Positions 1 to 7,048 of a stretch of DNA of 20,886 bases are shown here, one piece after another (the stretch's first letter is position 1; the number at the start of each line of letters is the position of its first letter). Under the pieces are notes generated by a model that saw only the letters and a list, made by a program, of their open reading frames with translations, was not told the origin of the DNA and searched no databases. A program made the translations under genes and the position numbers. Origin of the DNA: CAZHMN01 sp964533705 (GTDB lineage Bacteria > Electryoneota > B3-LCP). Location: assembly GCA_964533705.1 (NCBI GenBank), contig CAZHMN010000052.1:1-20886 (forward strand), read 5' to 3'.

Positions 1-72
1 GCGCTTCCGGAACAGGCGGTCATAGATCATGTCGCCGAAAAACGAGCTCTGGCCGGTCTCTTTCTTGAGCAT
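1..72 (-). CDS. Transposase N-terminus (partial)
   Basis: Twenty-four codons are visible before the window edge; the peptide begins MLKKETGQSSFF and continues GDMIYDRLFRKR. An AGGAG ribosome binding site (83-79) sits six bases before the ATG at 72, which fixes the start. The opening resembles the N-termini of IS5/IS1182-type DDE transposases, which start with a short basic stretch followed by a phrase like the one seen here before the first helices. The catalytic domain is off the edge, so the family is only a suggestion. The inverted-repeat-like sequence upstream supports the reading. Confidence 0.5.
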   Translation of the reverse strand, partial: MLKKETGQSSFFGDMIYDRLFRKR

Positions 73-174
73 GGGAAACTCCTGGTTTAAACACCCGTTC
101 CCCCTTATACGCACAACCCGGCCTTTGCGACTCAAGGTTTCTACAAAAAGCTATAAGAGTTTTGCAACAGTCTC
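1..174 (-). mobile_element. End of an insertion sequence (partial, runs off the left edge)
   Basis: This stretch holds the 5' part of a transposase-like gene (72 down to 1, minus strand) and, about 100 bases upstream of it, a sequence that reads GAGACTGTTGCAAAACTC on the minus strand (174-157). From memory, terminal inverted repeats containing CTGTTGCAAAA are common in IS5/IS1182-type elements, so the element probably ends at about 174. The stop codon of the neighbouring FG-GAP gene lies at 180-178, only three bases beyond this presumed end. The other end is outside the window, so the second inverted repeat and target duplication cannot be seen. Confidence 0.6.
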
Positions 175-177
175 ATA

Positions 178-1749
178 TTATCGCAAAAGTACCATTTTTC
201 TTGTTTTCTTAAATTGATCTACTCGTAGCTCGAGAATGTAAATGCTGGAAGAAACCGGCTGATTGAATTGATTTCGCCCCGACCAGCTCACGTTGTAGCC
301 GCCAGGAAACATCTCATTTTCGGTGATTAGATCTCTAATCTTATCCCCCCGCAAATTGTAAATACCCAAGTTCACCAGGGATGACTTACCCAGATCGAAG
401 TGAATGCAAGTGTTTGAATTGAAAGGATTAGGATGGTTCTGTTCCAACTTGAACCGTCCGGGATACCGCTGCAATTCCTCCGGTTCAACGGGGGCTCCAT
501 AATCAATCCATTCTTCGGGACCATCGTAAAGCCACACCCGGCCGATGTAGAAACTGGGATAGTTGAGGGCAGCCACCAACAGTTCATCACAGCCATCGCC
601 ATCCACGTCACCCGAGGCGATGGATTTCCCGTATTCGAAGTATGGAGATCCATAGGTTACCCACCCATCGGGAACGCCGTTGAACCAGGGTCCACCTAAG
701 TATATGTAAACTAAAGGTGATATGTACATCGTGCCCGTTCCGCTGGCGATGTCACTATAGTCATCTCCGTTGAAGTCACCGCAAGACATGCCGTATATGG
801 AAGCACTACCATTTCCGTACCAATCTTGAAGAAAAACATCTGGAACATTGTCCACGTCAGGGCCACCAAAGTAAACACTGCTAGGTGGTGTAACGCTATC
901 TGGTAGGGCCATCGGCAGACAAAAATCGTCATATCCATCGCCATTTACGTCGCCCACCCCGCCCCCTATCTCCTCGAACGCATAATCGTACAGGAAAAGA
1001 TCGGGGATGGTATCCATGGGACTGCCGCCGAAATAGATCTCTACCGGTTGCATCCAACCCATGACTAATATATCTCCCAATGAATCTCCATTCACATCGC
1101 CTAAGCCGGAGACTCGAGTAGGTATATAGGGAAAATTCTTATACCAATCAGGAATGCTATCCATTTCCACACCACCGTGATGGATTTCCACCCGGTGGTA
1201 ATCGTCCGTCTCGTAGCTGACGAGTAGAGCCAAATCATCATATCCGTCTCCGTTGACGTCGCCACAACTGTCTAAGTCCGTTGCATATCTGTCAATAATA
1301 GCTTCAGGTCCAATTATCCAGTCCGGGATGGTGTCGAACTCCGTGGAGCCCAAGAAGATGTCCAACCTGCCGTAACCAGCAGAAAATCCTCTCAGTCCAA
1401 TCCCGAGGTCGGCTACACCATCACTATTAAGATCGCCTAAATTCCCAATTGAGTACCCATATTTTTCGCAAATAGTATCGCCTTGGACGGTCATATAAGG
1501 CTCAATCGGCCAGCTATCCTCAAATTGGTAGAAGTAATTTTTCCCGGTGTCCGTATTCCAGCCGTAGGCGCTAATGACGAATTCTTCCTTCCCATTGTCA
1601 TCAAAGTCGCCCATGGTCATGGCCCCACCGAAGTAATTGTCTTCACTGTATTCGCCGGTGTAATCACCTACCTCGGTAAGAATGTTCTGGGCGGGGGTAG
1701 ATGCGGTCAGCAGGGTCAGGGCTGTCAGGGTTAGGGTTAGCGTGCGCAT
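178..1749 (-). CDS. Secreted FG-GAP/VCBS beta-propeller protein with C-terminal sorting domain
   Basis: The start at 1749 is chosen over the in-frame ATG at 1782 because GGAG lies seven bases upstream and the protein then opens with a clean signal peptide (MRT, a run of Leu/Thr, ending near STPAQ). The mature part has seven calcium-loop repeats of the type GDxNGDGxxD (GDFDDNGKEE, GDLNSDGVAD, GDVNGDGYDD twice, GDVNGDSLGD, GDFNGDDYSD, GDVDGDGCDE), alternating with YFGG/IPD segments. Seven repeats fit a seven-bladed integrin-alpha-like propeller. The last ~90 residues carry NHPNPFNSNT and end in KMVLLR, the FlgD-Ig-like / type IX sorting tail of FCB bacteria. The ligand is unknown. A structured leader precedes the gene, and an IS end follows three bases after the stop codon. 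Confidence 0.88.
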   Translation of the reverse strand: MRTLTLTLTALTLLTASTPAQNILTEVGDYTGEYSEDNYFGGAMTMGDFDDNGKEEFVISAYGWNTDTGKNYFYQFEDSWPIEPYMTVQGDTICEKYGYSIGNLGDLNSDGVADLGIGLRGFSAGYGRLDIFLGSTEFDTIPDWIIGPEAIIDRYATDLDSCGDVNGDGYDDLALLVSYETDDYHRVEIHHGGVEMDSIPDWYKNFPYIPTRVSGLGDVNGDSLGDILVMGWMQPVEIYFGGSPMDTIPDLFLYDYAFEEIGGGVGDVNGDGYDDFCLPMALPDSVTPPSSVYFGGPDVDNVPDVFLQDWYGNGSASIYGMSCGDFNGDDYSDIASGTGTMYISPLVYIYLGGPWFNGVPDGWVTYGSPYFEYGKSIASGDVDGDGCDELLVAALNYPSFYIGRVWLYDGPEEWIDYGAPVEPEELQRYPGRFKLEQNHPNPFNSNTCIHFDLGKSSLVNLGIYNLRGDKIRDLITENEMFPGGYNVSWSGRNQFNQPVSSSIYILELRVDQFKKTRKMVLLR

Positions 1750-1774
1750 GGTGGGCTCCGTAGGTTGGTTTTTG

Positions 1775-1832
1775 AAAAACAAAAAGGCATAACCGAACCC
1801 ATTATTCCTGGATATAAGTTCGATTATGCCTT
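1775..1832 (-). terminator. Intrinsic terminator in the leader of the FG-GAP gene
   Basis: A 15-bp stem with one G-U pair (arms 1832-1818 and 1798-1784, 19-base loop) is followed by TTTTTGTTTTT on the minus strand. It lies 26 bases upstream of the FG-GAP start codon, so it would either end a separate small RNA or attenuate the gene. Confidence 0.75.
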
Positions 1833-1922
1833 CATCTTATAGGCCCTCGTCCTATCCGATAAGGCAACTCGTACCTCTTGTGCAAGCATCCTTTTAGGTA
1901 TCAGCAGTCTGAATCAGGACTT
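1775..1922 (-). ncRNA. Unidentified structured leader or small RNA ending in an intrinsic terminator
   Basis: The segment runs from the predicted start site (~1922) to a U-rich tract (1785-1775) and lies between a consensus promoter and the FG-GAP start codon. Visible pairings on the minus strand are UACCU (1900-1896) with AGGUA (1876-1872), a two-part hairpin GCCUUAUC (1865-1858) with GAU-G-AAGGC (1836-1828) enclosing AUAGG/CCUAU with loop ACGAGGG, and a 15-bp terminator stem (1832-1818 with 1798-1784). The segment AAGGC (1832-1828) can pair with GCCUU upstream or with GCCUU downstream, so the last two structures exclude each other. This is attenuator or riboswitch logic. I do not recognise the class; it does not carry the signature bases I know for c-di-GMP, TPP, SAM, fluoride or ZTP aptamers, nor for SRP RNA. 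Confidence 0.5.
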
Positions 1923-1928
1923 GTACGC

Positions 1929-1957
1929 ATTATAACACATAGGATTGAAAAAGTCAA
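1929..1957 (-). promoter_or_regulatory. Sigma-70-type promoter for the structured leader
   Basis: On the minus strand TTGACT (1957-1952) and a perfect TATAAT (1934-1929) are separated by 17 bases. The predicted start is near 1922. This is the strongest-looking promoter in the window. Confidence 0.8.
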
Positions 1958-2282
1958 GTGCAGTTACTTGCAGATTGCATTTTTTTAATTGAAAAAAAAC
2001 ATCTGATTGGAATCTCTTTTGCGGTAGATTGGCCGGACGCGAGGTATTCAAAATCGCACCGCTGATTCGGATGGTTGAGGTCCTTAAACAAACTTTAAAC
2101 TTCGTGCTACGCTAGGGGGGATATTCCACTTATTGATCCAGATGCAGTCCTCTACGTTTTCAAACTTACAAGTCTTATATGGGGTTTAGTATAAAAATGC
2201 TACCCGAGGTGCTACCCAATTTGCTACCCATTGGAGACGAAAATACTACAAAATACTATTAAATCTTAACTCTCTGAAAAAT
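1958..2282. other. Gene-poor stretch between the FG-GAP promoter and tRNA-Arg
   Basis: No convincing gene is seen. A 40-codon open frame without a start (1993-2115, plus) and a 27-codon ORF (2179-2262, plus) are present but match nothing I recognise. A triple 12-base repeat at 2198-2233 is the only structured element. The position just beyond the 3' end of a tRNA gene makes this a plausible site for remnants of an integrated element. Confidence 0.4.
2198..2233. repeat. Three tandem 12-base units starting TGCTACCC
   Basis: TGCTACCC recurs exactly every 12 bases at 2198, 2210 and 2222, with variable last four bases. As far as I recall, similar TGCTACCC series occur beside tyrosine-integrase genes inserted at tRNAs. 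No integrase is present here, so this may be a scar. Confidence 0.6.
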
Positions 2283-2284
2283 GA

Positions 2285-2312
2285 AAACGGCACCGTAAGA
2301 TGCCGTTTTTTC
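2285..2312. terminator. Bidirectional intrinsic terminator after tRNA-Arg
   Basis: A 9-bp stem AAAACGGCA / TGCCGTTTT is followed by a T-run on the plus strand and by TTTTCATTTTT on the minus strand. Its position 16 bases after the tRNA 3' end suggests it terminates the minus-strand tRNA transcript. Confidence 0.75.
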
Positions 2313-2327
2313 GGTACTTTCACCTTG

Positions 2328-2401
2328 TACCCCTGGGGCGATTCGAACGCCCGACCAACGGTTTAGGAAACCGCTGCTCTATCCTGCTGAGCTACAGGGG
2401 C
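2328..2401 (-). tRNA. tRNA-Arg (anticodon CCU)
   Basis: The minus strand folds into a full cloverleaf. The acceptor GCCCCTG pairs with CAGGGGT, the D stem is GCTC/GAGC, the anticodon stem GCGGT/ACCGT encloses the loop TTCCTAA, and the T arm GGGCG-TTCGAAT-CGCCC is intact. The discriminator base is A. CCA is not encoded (CAA follows). The anticodon CCU reads AGG. Confidence 0.95.
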
Positions 2402-2485
2402 ATCAGTTAAAATATATGAAAGTTTAATCCCGTTATCAAGCCGAAATTGCCTGATTGTCGGTTGAACGTTGCGCCGGGAAAATGC

Positions 2486-2514
2486 TTGACAATAACTTGA
2501 AAATGGCCTATATT
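2486..2514 (+). promoter_or_regulatory. Promoter of proS
   Basis: TTGACA (2486-2491) and TATATT (2509-2514) are separated by 17 bases, with a predicted start near 2521 and a ~43-base leader. It is divergent from tRNA-Arg. Confidence 0.75.
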
Positions 2515-2563
2515 TTAGCTTCAGATTTTTTTAAAACAATCAGCTACAACAAAATCAGCCATT

Positions 2564-4282
2564 ATGCGCTTTTCCAGGGCTTTTATCCCCACGCTTAAGG
2601 AAATCCCCGCCGATGCAGTTATCCCCTCGCACCGGTTGATGATCCGCTCGGGCATGATTCGCCAGTTGGCCGCCGGTGTCTATTCAGAGCTGCCCTTCGG
2701 CTGGAAGGCGGCAAAGAAAGCGATGGAAATCGTCCGCGAGGAGATGGACAGGATCGGCGGACAAGAATTATTCCTGCCGGTTCTAAATCCCGTCGAAGTC
2801 TGGGAAGAGACCGGCCGTGCAGGTGATTTCGGCGACGAGATGTTCCGCCTGAAAGACCGCAAGGGGCATCAGATGTGCCTGGCGCCCACGCACGAAGAGA
2901 TCATTTGCGACATCGCCCGCGCGTTCGTCCGTTCCTATCGAGATCTGCCGCAAATCTGGTACCAGATTCAGACCAAAATGCGCGATGAACCGCGTCCTCG
3001 ATGCGGCGTCCTGCGGGCGCGGCAGTTCATCATGAAGGATTCCTACAGCTTGGACGTTGATGAAGAAGGTCTGGATAAGAGTTATAACCTGCACGCCGAA
3101 GCTTACCGGCGCATTTTCACGCGCTGCGGGCTGAAGTTCTTCGAAGTAGGCGCATCCAGCGGTTTGATGGGCGGTACCGGGTCACAGGAATTCATGATGG
3201 AATCGGTTTACGGCGAGGATTCCGTGGCATTATGTGCAAGTTGTCAATATGCTGCTAATCTGGAAGTCGCTGCTTCCAGACCGAAGCCGATCAAGGATCA
3301 CCAGGCCGACGCTGATCATGCTGAACCGGAACGCGTCGCCACACCGGAAAAGCGCACGATTGAGGAGGTCAGCGGCTTTCTTAAAGTATCGCCGCAGAGG
3401 CTGATCAAGACCCTGGTGGTCATGGCCGACGGCGAGAAGCCGACCATGGTTCTCTTAGCTGGCGATGATGAATTGCAGGAATCCAAGCTGCTGACTGCAC
3501 TGGGTAGCCCCTTCCGCCCGGCTCACCCGGATGAGATCAAAGAGCTCTTCGGCTGCGAAGCTGGATTCCTGGGGCCTGTCAAAGCTCCCAAGATGCCCAT
3601 CCTCGCCGACCTCAGATTGAAGGGCGGTAAGAACCGCATTACCGGCGCCAATGAGGATCACTTTCACATCACCGGCGTGGACGTGGGGCGGCATTTTAAG
3701 CCCGACCGTTATGCTGATCTTCGCACCGTGAAGGATGGGGAAGGGTGCCCTCAGTGCAAGGGTGCCTTGAGAGTATCCAATGCCATTGAACTCGGCCACA
3801 TCTTTAAACTGGGCACGAAGTATTCCAGTGCGATGGGAGCCAACGTCCTGGATGCCAATGGCAAGGAACACCCCATTGTCATGGGTAGCTATGGCATTGG
3901 CATCGGCCGGATTTTAGCCTGCGCTATTGAGCTGGGTTGCGATGAAAACGGTATCTCTTGGCCGTCAACCTTAGCTCCATACATTGTGGTTCTGATCGGT
4001 GTGAATCTGAGAGATGAGAAAGTCGCCGGCAAAGCTGAAGAGATTTACCAGGCTCTGCAGTCTCAGGGAATAGACGTGCTTTACGATGATCGTGACGTCA
4101 GTCCCGGGATCAAGTTCAAGGACGCTGACTTGCTGGGCATGCCTTACCAGGTGTTGGTCAGTCCCAAGAGCCTGGCTGCGGGCGGGGTGGAGATCAAGAG
4201 CCGCTCTACCGGCCAGCGTTCGATTGTCAATGTGGACGAATTCTTAGCCTTTCTGCGAGGGAATGATGGAAGAGAAAAATGA
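2564..4282 (+). CDS. proS: Prolyl-tRNA synthetase, bacterial type with editing domain
   Basis: This class II synthetase charges tRNA-Pro in the cytoplasm. The TxE loop is seen as LAPTHEE (residues 106-112), motif 2 as RDEPRPRCGVLRARQF (140-155) and motif 3 as GSYGIGIGRI (441-450). The 572-residue length equals that of E. coli ProRS. An INS/YbaK-like editing insertion occupies about residues 225-400 and keeps the lysine expected for Ala-tRNA-Pro editing (RLIKTLVV, about 279-286). Cysteine pairs CASC and CPQC flank it, a feature not seen in E. coli ProRS as I recall it. The anticodon-binding domain follows from about 472. No Shine-Dalgarno sequence is visible before the ATG. The gene overlaps the next one by about 20 bases. 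Confidence 0.97.
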   Translation: MRFSRAFIPTLKEIPADAVIPSHRLMIRSGMIRQLAAGVYSELPFGWKAAKKAMEIVREEMDRIGGQELFLPVLNPVEVWEETGRAGDFGDEMFRLKDRKGHQMCLAPTHEEIICDIARAFVRSYRDLPQIWYQIQTKMRDEPRPRCGVLRARQFIMKDSYSLDVDEEGLDKSYNLHAEAYRRIFTRCGLKFFEVGASSGLMGGTGSQEFMMESVYGEDSVALCASCQYAANLEVAASRPKPIKDHQADADHAEPERVATPEKRTIEEVSGFLKVSPQRLIKTLVVMADGEKPTMVLLAGDDELQESKLLTALGSPFRPAHPDEIKELFGCEAGFLGPVKAPKMPILADLRLKGGKNRITGANEDHFHITGVDVGRHFKPDRYADLRTVKDGEGCPQCKGALRVSNAIELGHIFKLGTKYSSAMGANVLDANGKEHPIVMGSYGIGIGRILACAIELGCDENGISWPSTLAPYIVVLIGVNLRDEKVAGKAEEIYQALQSQGIDVLYDDRDVSPGIKFKDADLLGMPYQVLVSPKSLAAGGVEIKSRSTGQRSIVNVDEFLAFLRGNDGREK

Positions 4283-4619
4283 CCTTCCGCCGGAAAGTAA
4301 AGTTGTTGCTACAGAAGAACCTTCCCCTGAGGTGCCTCCTGCATCAGAGGACAAAGTTGCCGCCATCCTGGCGTATGTCCCATTTCTCTGCTTTTATGCG
4401 CTATTCGCAAAGAAGGAAGATCCCTACGCCTATCACCATGGGAAGCAGGGATTAGTACTGTTTATCGCTGAATTGCTCGCCGTGGCGCTGCGCTGGGACG
4501 TTCTCTGGAATGTCGTCTTGATTTGCCTTGGCGCTTTAGCCGTATGGGCGATGGTGGCGGCACTGCGCGGCGAAATGTTCCGCTTGCCGATCATCTCCGA
4601 CCTGCTGGATCAGTATTGA
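4266..4619 (+). CDS. Small membrane protein, DUF4870/Tic20-like
   Basis: The protein has an acidic, proline-rich N-terminal tail of about 27 residues. The phrase DKVAAILAYVPFLCFYALF follows, then YAYHHGKQGLVLFIAEL, and two further hydrophobic stretches. This order (helix, short polar loop with a HxKQGL motif, two helices) is typical of the DUF4870/Tic20-like family, whose function is not established. Two ATGs are adjacent (4263 and 4266); the second is preferred because GAGG at 4257-4260 is then five bases away. It overlaps the end of proS in another frame, so translation is probably coupled. Confidence 0.7.
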   Translation: MEEKNDLPPESKVVATEEPSPEVPPASEDKVAAILAYVPFLCFYALFAKKEDPYAYHHGKQGLVLFIAELLAVALRWDVLWNVVLICLGALAVWAMVAALRGEMFRLPIISDLLDQY

Positions 4620-4681
4620 TCCAACCGTGAGAAAGAGCCTCCTCAGTATGCTGGTAACAGGATTCTTATGAAAGGAAAGCA

Positions 4682-5866
4682 ATGAAAATTCGCGATCGAG
4701 CCCGCACCTATACGGCGGCACGAGAAGTAATGGCGTTGGGTTATTACCCTTACTTCAGGCCAATTGAATCCGATCAAGACACCGTCGTAAACTTGAATGG
4801 ACAGAAGGTGCTGATGCTCGGTTCGAACAACTATCTGGGGTTGACCAACCATCCAGAAGTTAAAGAAGCAGCCATACAGGCCATTCGAGACTTCGGCACC
4901 GGGTGCGCCGGTTCCCGATTCTTAAATGGCACGCTGGTTATCCACCTGCAACTGGAAGAGAAACTGGCCGAATTCGTCAATAAGGAGGCCGTGCTCCTCT
5001 ATTCGACTGGATTTCAGGTAAACCAGGGCGTGATAGCTACCTTGACCGGTAAGGATTCCGTGGTTATATCGGACAAGTTCGACCACGCTTCGATCATTGA
5101 TGGTTGCCGTCTGGCATTCGGAAAGTCGTTAAAATTCAACCACAACGACATGGAGGATTTAGAGAGAGTCCTGCAGTCTGCCGCCGAAGCAAAAACCCGT
5201 CTGATCGTCGTTGATGGTGTGTTCTCTATGGAAGGAGACATCGCCAGGTTACCCGAAATCGTCGAATTGGCGGAACGCTATGACGCCGACGTCATGGTGG
5301 ACGATGCGCATTCTATCGGCGTAATTGGCCCCAACGGCGATGGAACAGCCGCGCACTTCGGTCTGACCGACCGGGTTTCCCTGATCATGGGCACTTTCTC
5401 CAAGTCGCTGGCATCCGTAGGCGGTTTTATCGCTGCTGATGAGGATACCATTCATTTCTTAAAGCATCACTCACGGGCCTTGATTTTCTCAGCTTCGATG
5501 CCACCCGCTTCGGTCGCTTCGGTTTTAAAGGCGTTGGAGATCCTGCAGCGGGAACCCGAACGGCGTCATCGCCTCTGGGAGAACACTCATCGTATGGCGA
5601 GCGGTTTGCAGGAATTGGGTTTTGATTTAGGTTTGTCGGAAACGCCGATTATTCCCGTAACTGTGGGGGACAACCTGAAGGTATTTATTTTCTGCAAACG
5701 TCTGCAGGAAGAGGGAGTGTTCGTCAACCCGGTGGTTGCACCGGCGGTTCAGCCCGGCAATCAGCTCATCCGCATCTCCCTGATGTCCACTCATACCCTC
5801 GACCAGGTTGATTTCGCGCTTGAGAAAATGGCCAAAGTCGGGCGTGAAATTCAGCTTATCCCTTAA
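4682..5866 (+). CDS. spt: Serine palmitoyltransferase (alpha-oxoamine synthase family)
   Basis: This PLP enzyme should condense L-serine with a long-chain acyl-CoA to 3-ketosphinganine, the first step of sphingolipid synthesis. The Schiff-base lysine is K241 in MGTFSKSLASVGG, with DHAS (H135) and VDDAH (D207, H210) in the expected places. The segments YYPYFRPIES, GTGCAGSRFLNGTL, NHNDMEDL and VDGVFSMEGD closely resemble the Bacteroides enzyme as I recall it, including the SLASxGGFIAAD phrase. Family relatives are biotin synthase BioF and glycine C-acetyltransferase, but no biotin or threonine genes are nearby, and the next two genes fit ceramide formation. The ATG follows a GAAAGGAAAGC site. 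The 394-residue length is normal. Confidence 0.82.
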   Translation: MKIRDRARTYTAAREVMALGYYPYFRPIESDQDTVVNLNGQKVLMLGSNNYLGLTNHPEVKEAAIQAIRDFGTGCAGSRFLNGTLVIHLQLEEKLAEFVNKEAVLLYSTGFQVNQGVIATLTGKDSVVISDKFDHASIIDGCRLAFGKSLKFNHNDMEDLERVLQSAAEAKTRLIVVDGVFSMEGDIARLPEIVELAERYDADVMVDDAHSIGVIGPNGDGTAAHFGLTDRVSLIMGTFSKSLASVGGFIAADEDTIHFLKHHSRALIFSASMPPASVASVLKALEILQREPERRHRLWENTHRMASGLQELGFDLGLSETPIIPVTVGDNLKVFIFCKRLQEEGVFVNPVVAPAVQPGNQLIRISLMSTHTLDQVDFALEKMAKVGREIQLIP

Positions 5867-5893
5867 AATCCGCAGAAATATTAAATTTCGTAA

Positions 5894-5922
5894 TTTAAAT
5901 GCCTTCTGGAAAGTTGTATTAT
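5894..5922 (+). promoter_or_regulatory. Possible internal promoter before the acyltransferase gene
   Basis: TTTAAA (5894-5899) and TATTAT (5917-5922) are 17 bases apart in the 69-base gap after spt. The -35 match is weak, so read-through from spt is equally possible. Confidence 0.35.
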
Positions 5923-5935
5923 ACGATGGATTCCC

Positions 5936-7048
5936 ATGTCGCTCCGCATCGAAATCATCCGCAAATCGAGACAACTGGATGACTTCATAAAACTCCCCTG
6001 GACCCTGTACCGCAAAGACCACAATTGGGTACCGCCCTTAATCGCCGACCAGCGGAAAGTTCTACATCCCAAGTGCAATCCCTTCTTCGAACATGCTCAA
6101 ATGACTCGCCTGATCGCCCGCCGCAACGGGCGGCCCGTGGGGCGAATCTGTGCTATAGATGACCGAGCTCACGTGGAATACTGGCGGGAACCCGTGGGCT
6201 TTTTTGGCTTTTTTGAATGCGAGAACGATCCGGATGCCGCCAAGGCCTTGATAGAAGCGGCGGTGGACTGGCTGCGTCCTCGCGGTCTGAACTCCATCCG
6301 CGGCCCGATGAATCCCTCCACCAATGACAACTGCGGATTGCTGATCGAGGGTTTCGATTCGCCTCCCGTCTTTATGATGCCCTATAATCCACCATACTAC
6401 GCCGATTTGCTCGAAAAAGCCGGTTTGTCTAAAGTGAAGGATCTCTACGCTTATAAAATTACCAAAGAGGAAATACCGGATCGGATTATCAAAGCGGGCC
6501 GGAATATTCAGGAGCGGCTCGACATTACCGTTCGCCCGATTAACACCAAACGTATTCGGGATGAAATAGAGAAAATCAGGACTATTTATAACCAGGCCTG
6601 GTCTAAGAACTGGGGTTTCGTCCCCATGACGCACGCAGAATTTGACCACATGGCCAACGATCTGAAGAAAGTCATGGACCCGGAATTGGCTTTCATTGCT
6701 GAAGACGGCGATCGGCCGATCGGTTTCTCGCTGGCCCTGCCGGATTTAAATGAAGCTCTAATTCACGTCAACGGTCGCCTATTCCCCTTCGGGATATTCA
6801 AGGTTCTGCGTTATTCGAAAAAGATCAAATGCATTCGCGTGATCACCATGGGCGTCATCGAGGGGTATCGCGGTCGCGGCATTGACGTCGTTTTTTATCT
6901 TGAGACCTTCAAACATGGAGTTGCGCGGGGTTACACCTGGGCGGAGACGTCCTGGATATTGGAGGATAACGTCCCCATGAATCGGGCTCTGGACATGATC
7001 GGCGCGAAGATATACAAACGGTATCGCATCTACGAGATGCCGATATGA
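5936..7048 (+). CDS. Double-GNAT-fold N-acyltransferase, candidate ceramide synthase
   Basis: The protein has two tandem acyltransferase-like halves (about residues 1-165 and 180-370). The first contains LYRKDHNWVPPL, LIARRNGRPVGRICAI and GPMNPSTNDNCGLL. The second carries an acetyl-CoA-loop-like phrase GVIEGYRGRGIDV (around residues 307-319) and ends ALDMIGAKIYKRYRIYEM. This architecture is annotated only as GNAT or hypothetical in databases. Its place between serine palmitoyltransferase and a reductase suggests it N-acylates the long-chain base, as the GNAT-like bacterial ceramide synthase of Caulobacter does. That role is inference from context. The stop overlaps the next start (ATGA at 7045). 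Confidence 0.6.
   Translation: MSLRIEIIRKSRQLDDFIKLPWTLYRKDHNWVPPLIADQRKVLHPKCNPFFEHAQMTRLIARRNGRPVGRICAIDDRAHVEYWREPVGFFGFFECENDPDAAKALIEAAVDWLRPRGLNSIRGPMNPSTNDNCGLLIEGFDSPPVFMMPYNPPYYADLLEKAGLSKVKDLYAYKITKEEIPDRIIKAGRNIQERLDITVRPINTKRIRDEIEKIRTIYNQAWSKNWGFVPMTHAEFDHMANDLKKVMDPELAFIAEDGDRPIGFSLALPDLNEALIHVNGRLFPFGIFKVLRYSKKIKCIRVITMGVIEGYRGRGIDVVFYLETFKHGVARGYTWAETSWILEDNVPMNRALDMIGAKIYKRYRIYEMPI

Noticed and set aside
1710..1749. Telomere-like runs (GGGTTAGGGTTAG) on the plus strand
   Set aside because: They are the reverse complement of Leu/Thr codons in the signal peptide of the FG-GAP protein; a short codon repeat explains them.
1993..2115. Open frame of 40 codons (plus) ending FKIAPLIRMVEVLKQTLNFVLR-like
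   Set aside because: It has no start codon or ribosome binding site and matches no family I recognise; it is too short to call a gene remnant.
2179..2262. 27-codon ORF starting MGFSIKMLPEVLPN
   Set aside because: Its sequence is dictated by the 12-base TGCTACCC repeat and there is no ribosome binding site.
3455..3871. Long reverse-strand ORF inside proS (138 codons)
   Set aside because: It lies entirely within a well-supported gene and shows no family motif.
4682..5866. Biotin synthesis enzyme BioF
   Set aside because: It is the same fold family, but the sequence phrases and the neighbours fit serine palmitoyltransferase better and no bio genes are present.
6062..6649. Reverse-strand ORF of 195 codons inside the acyltransferase gene
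   Set aside because: It is antisense to a conserved coding frame and has no recognisable domain.
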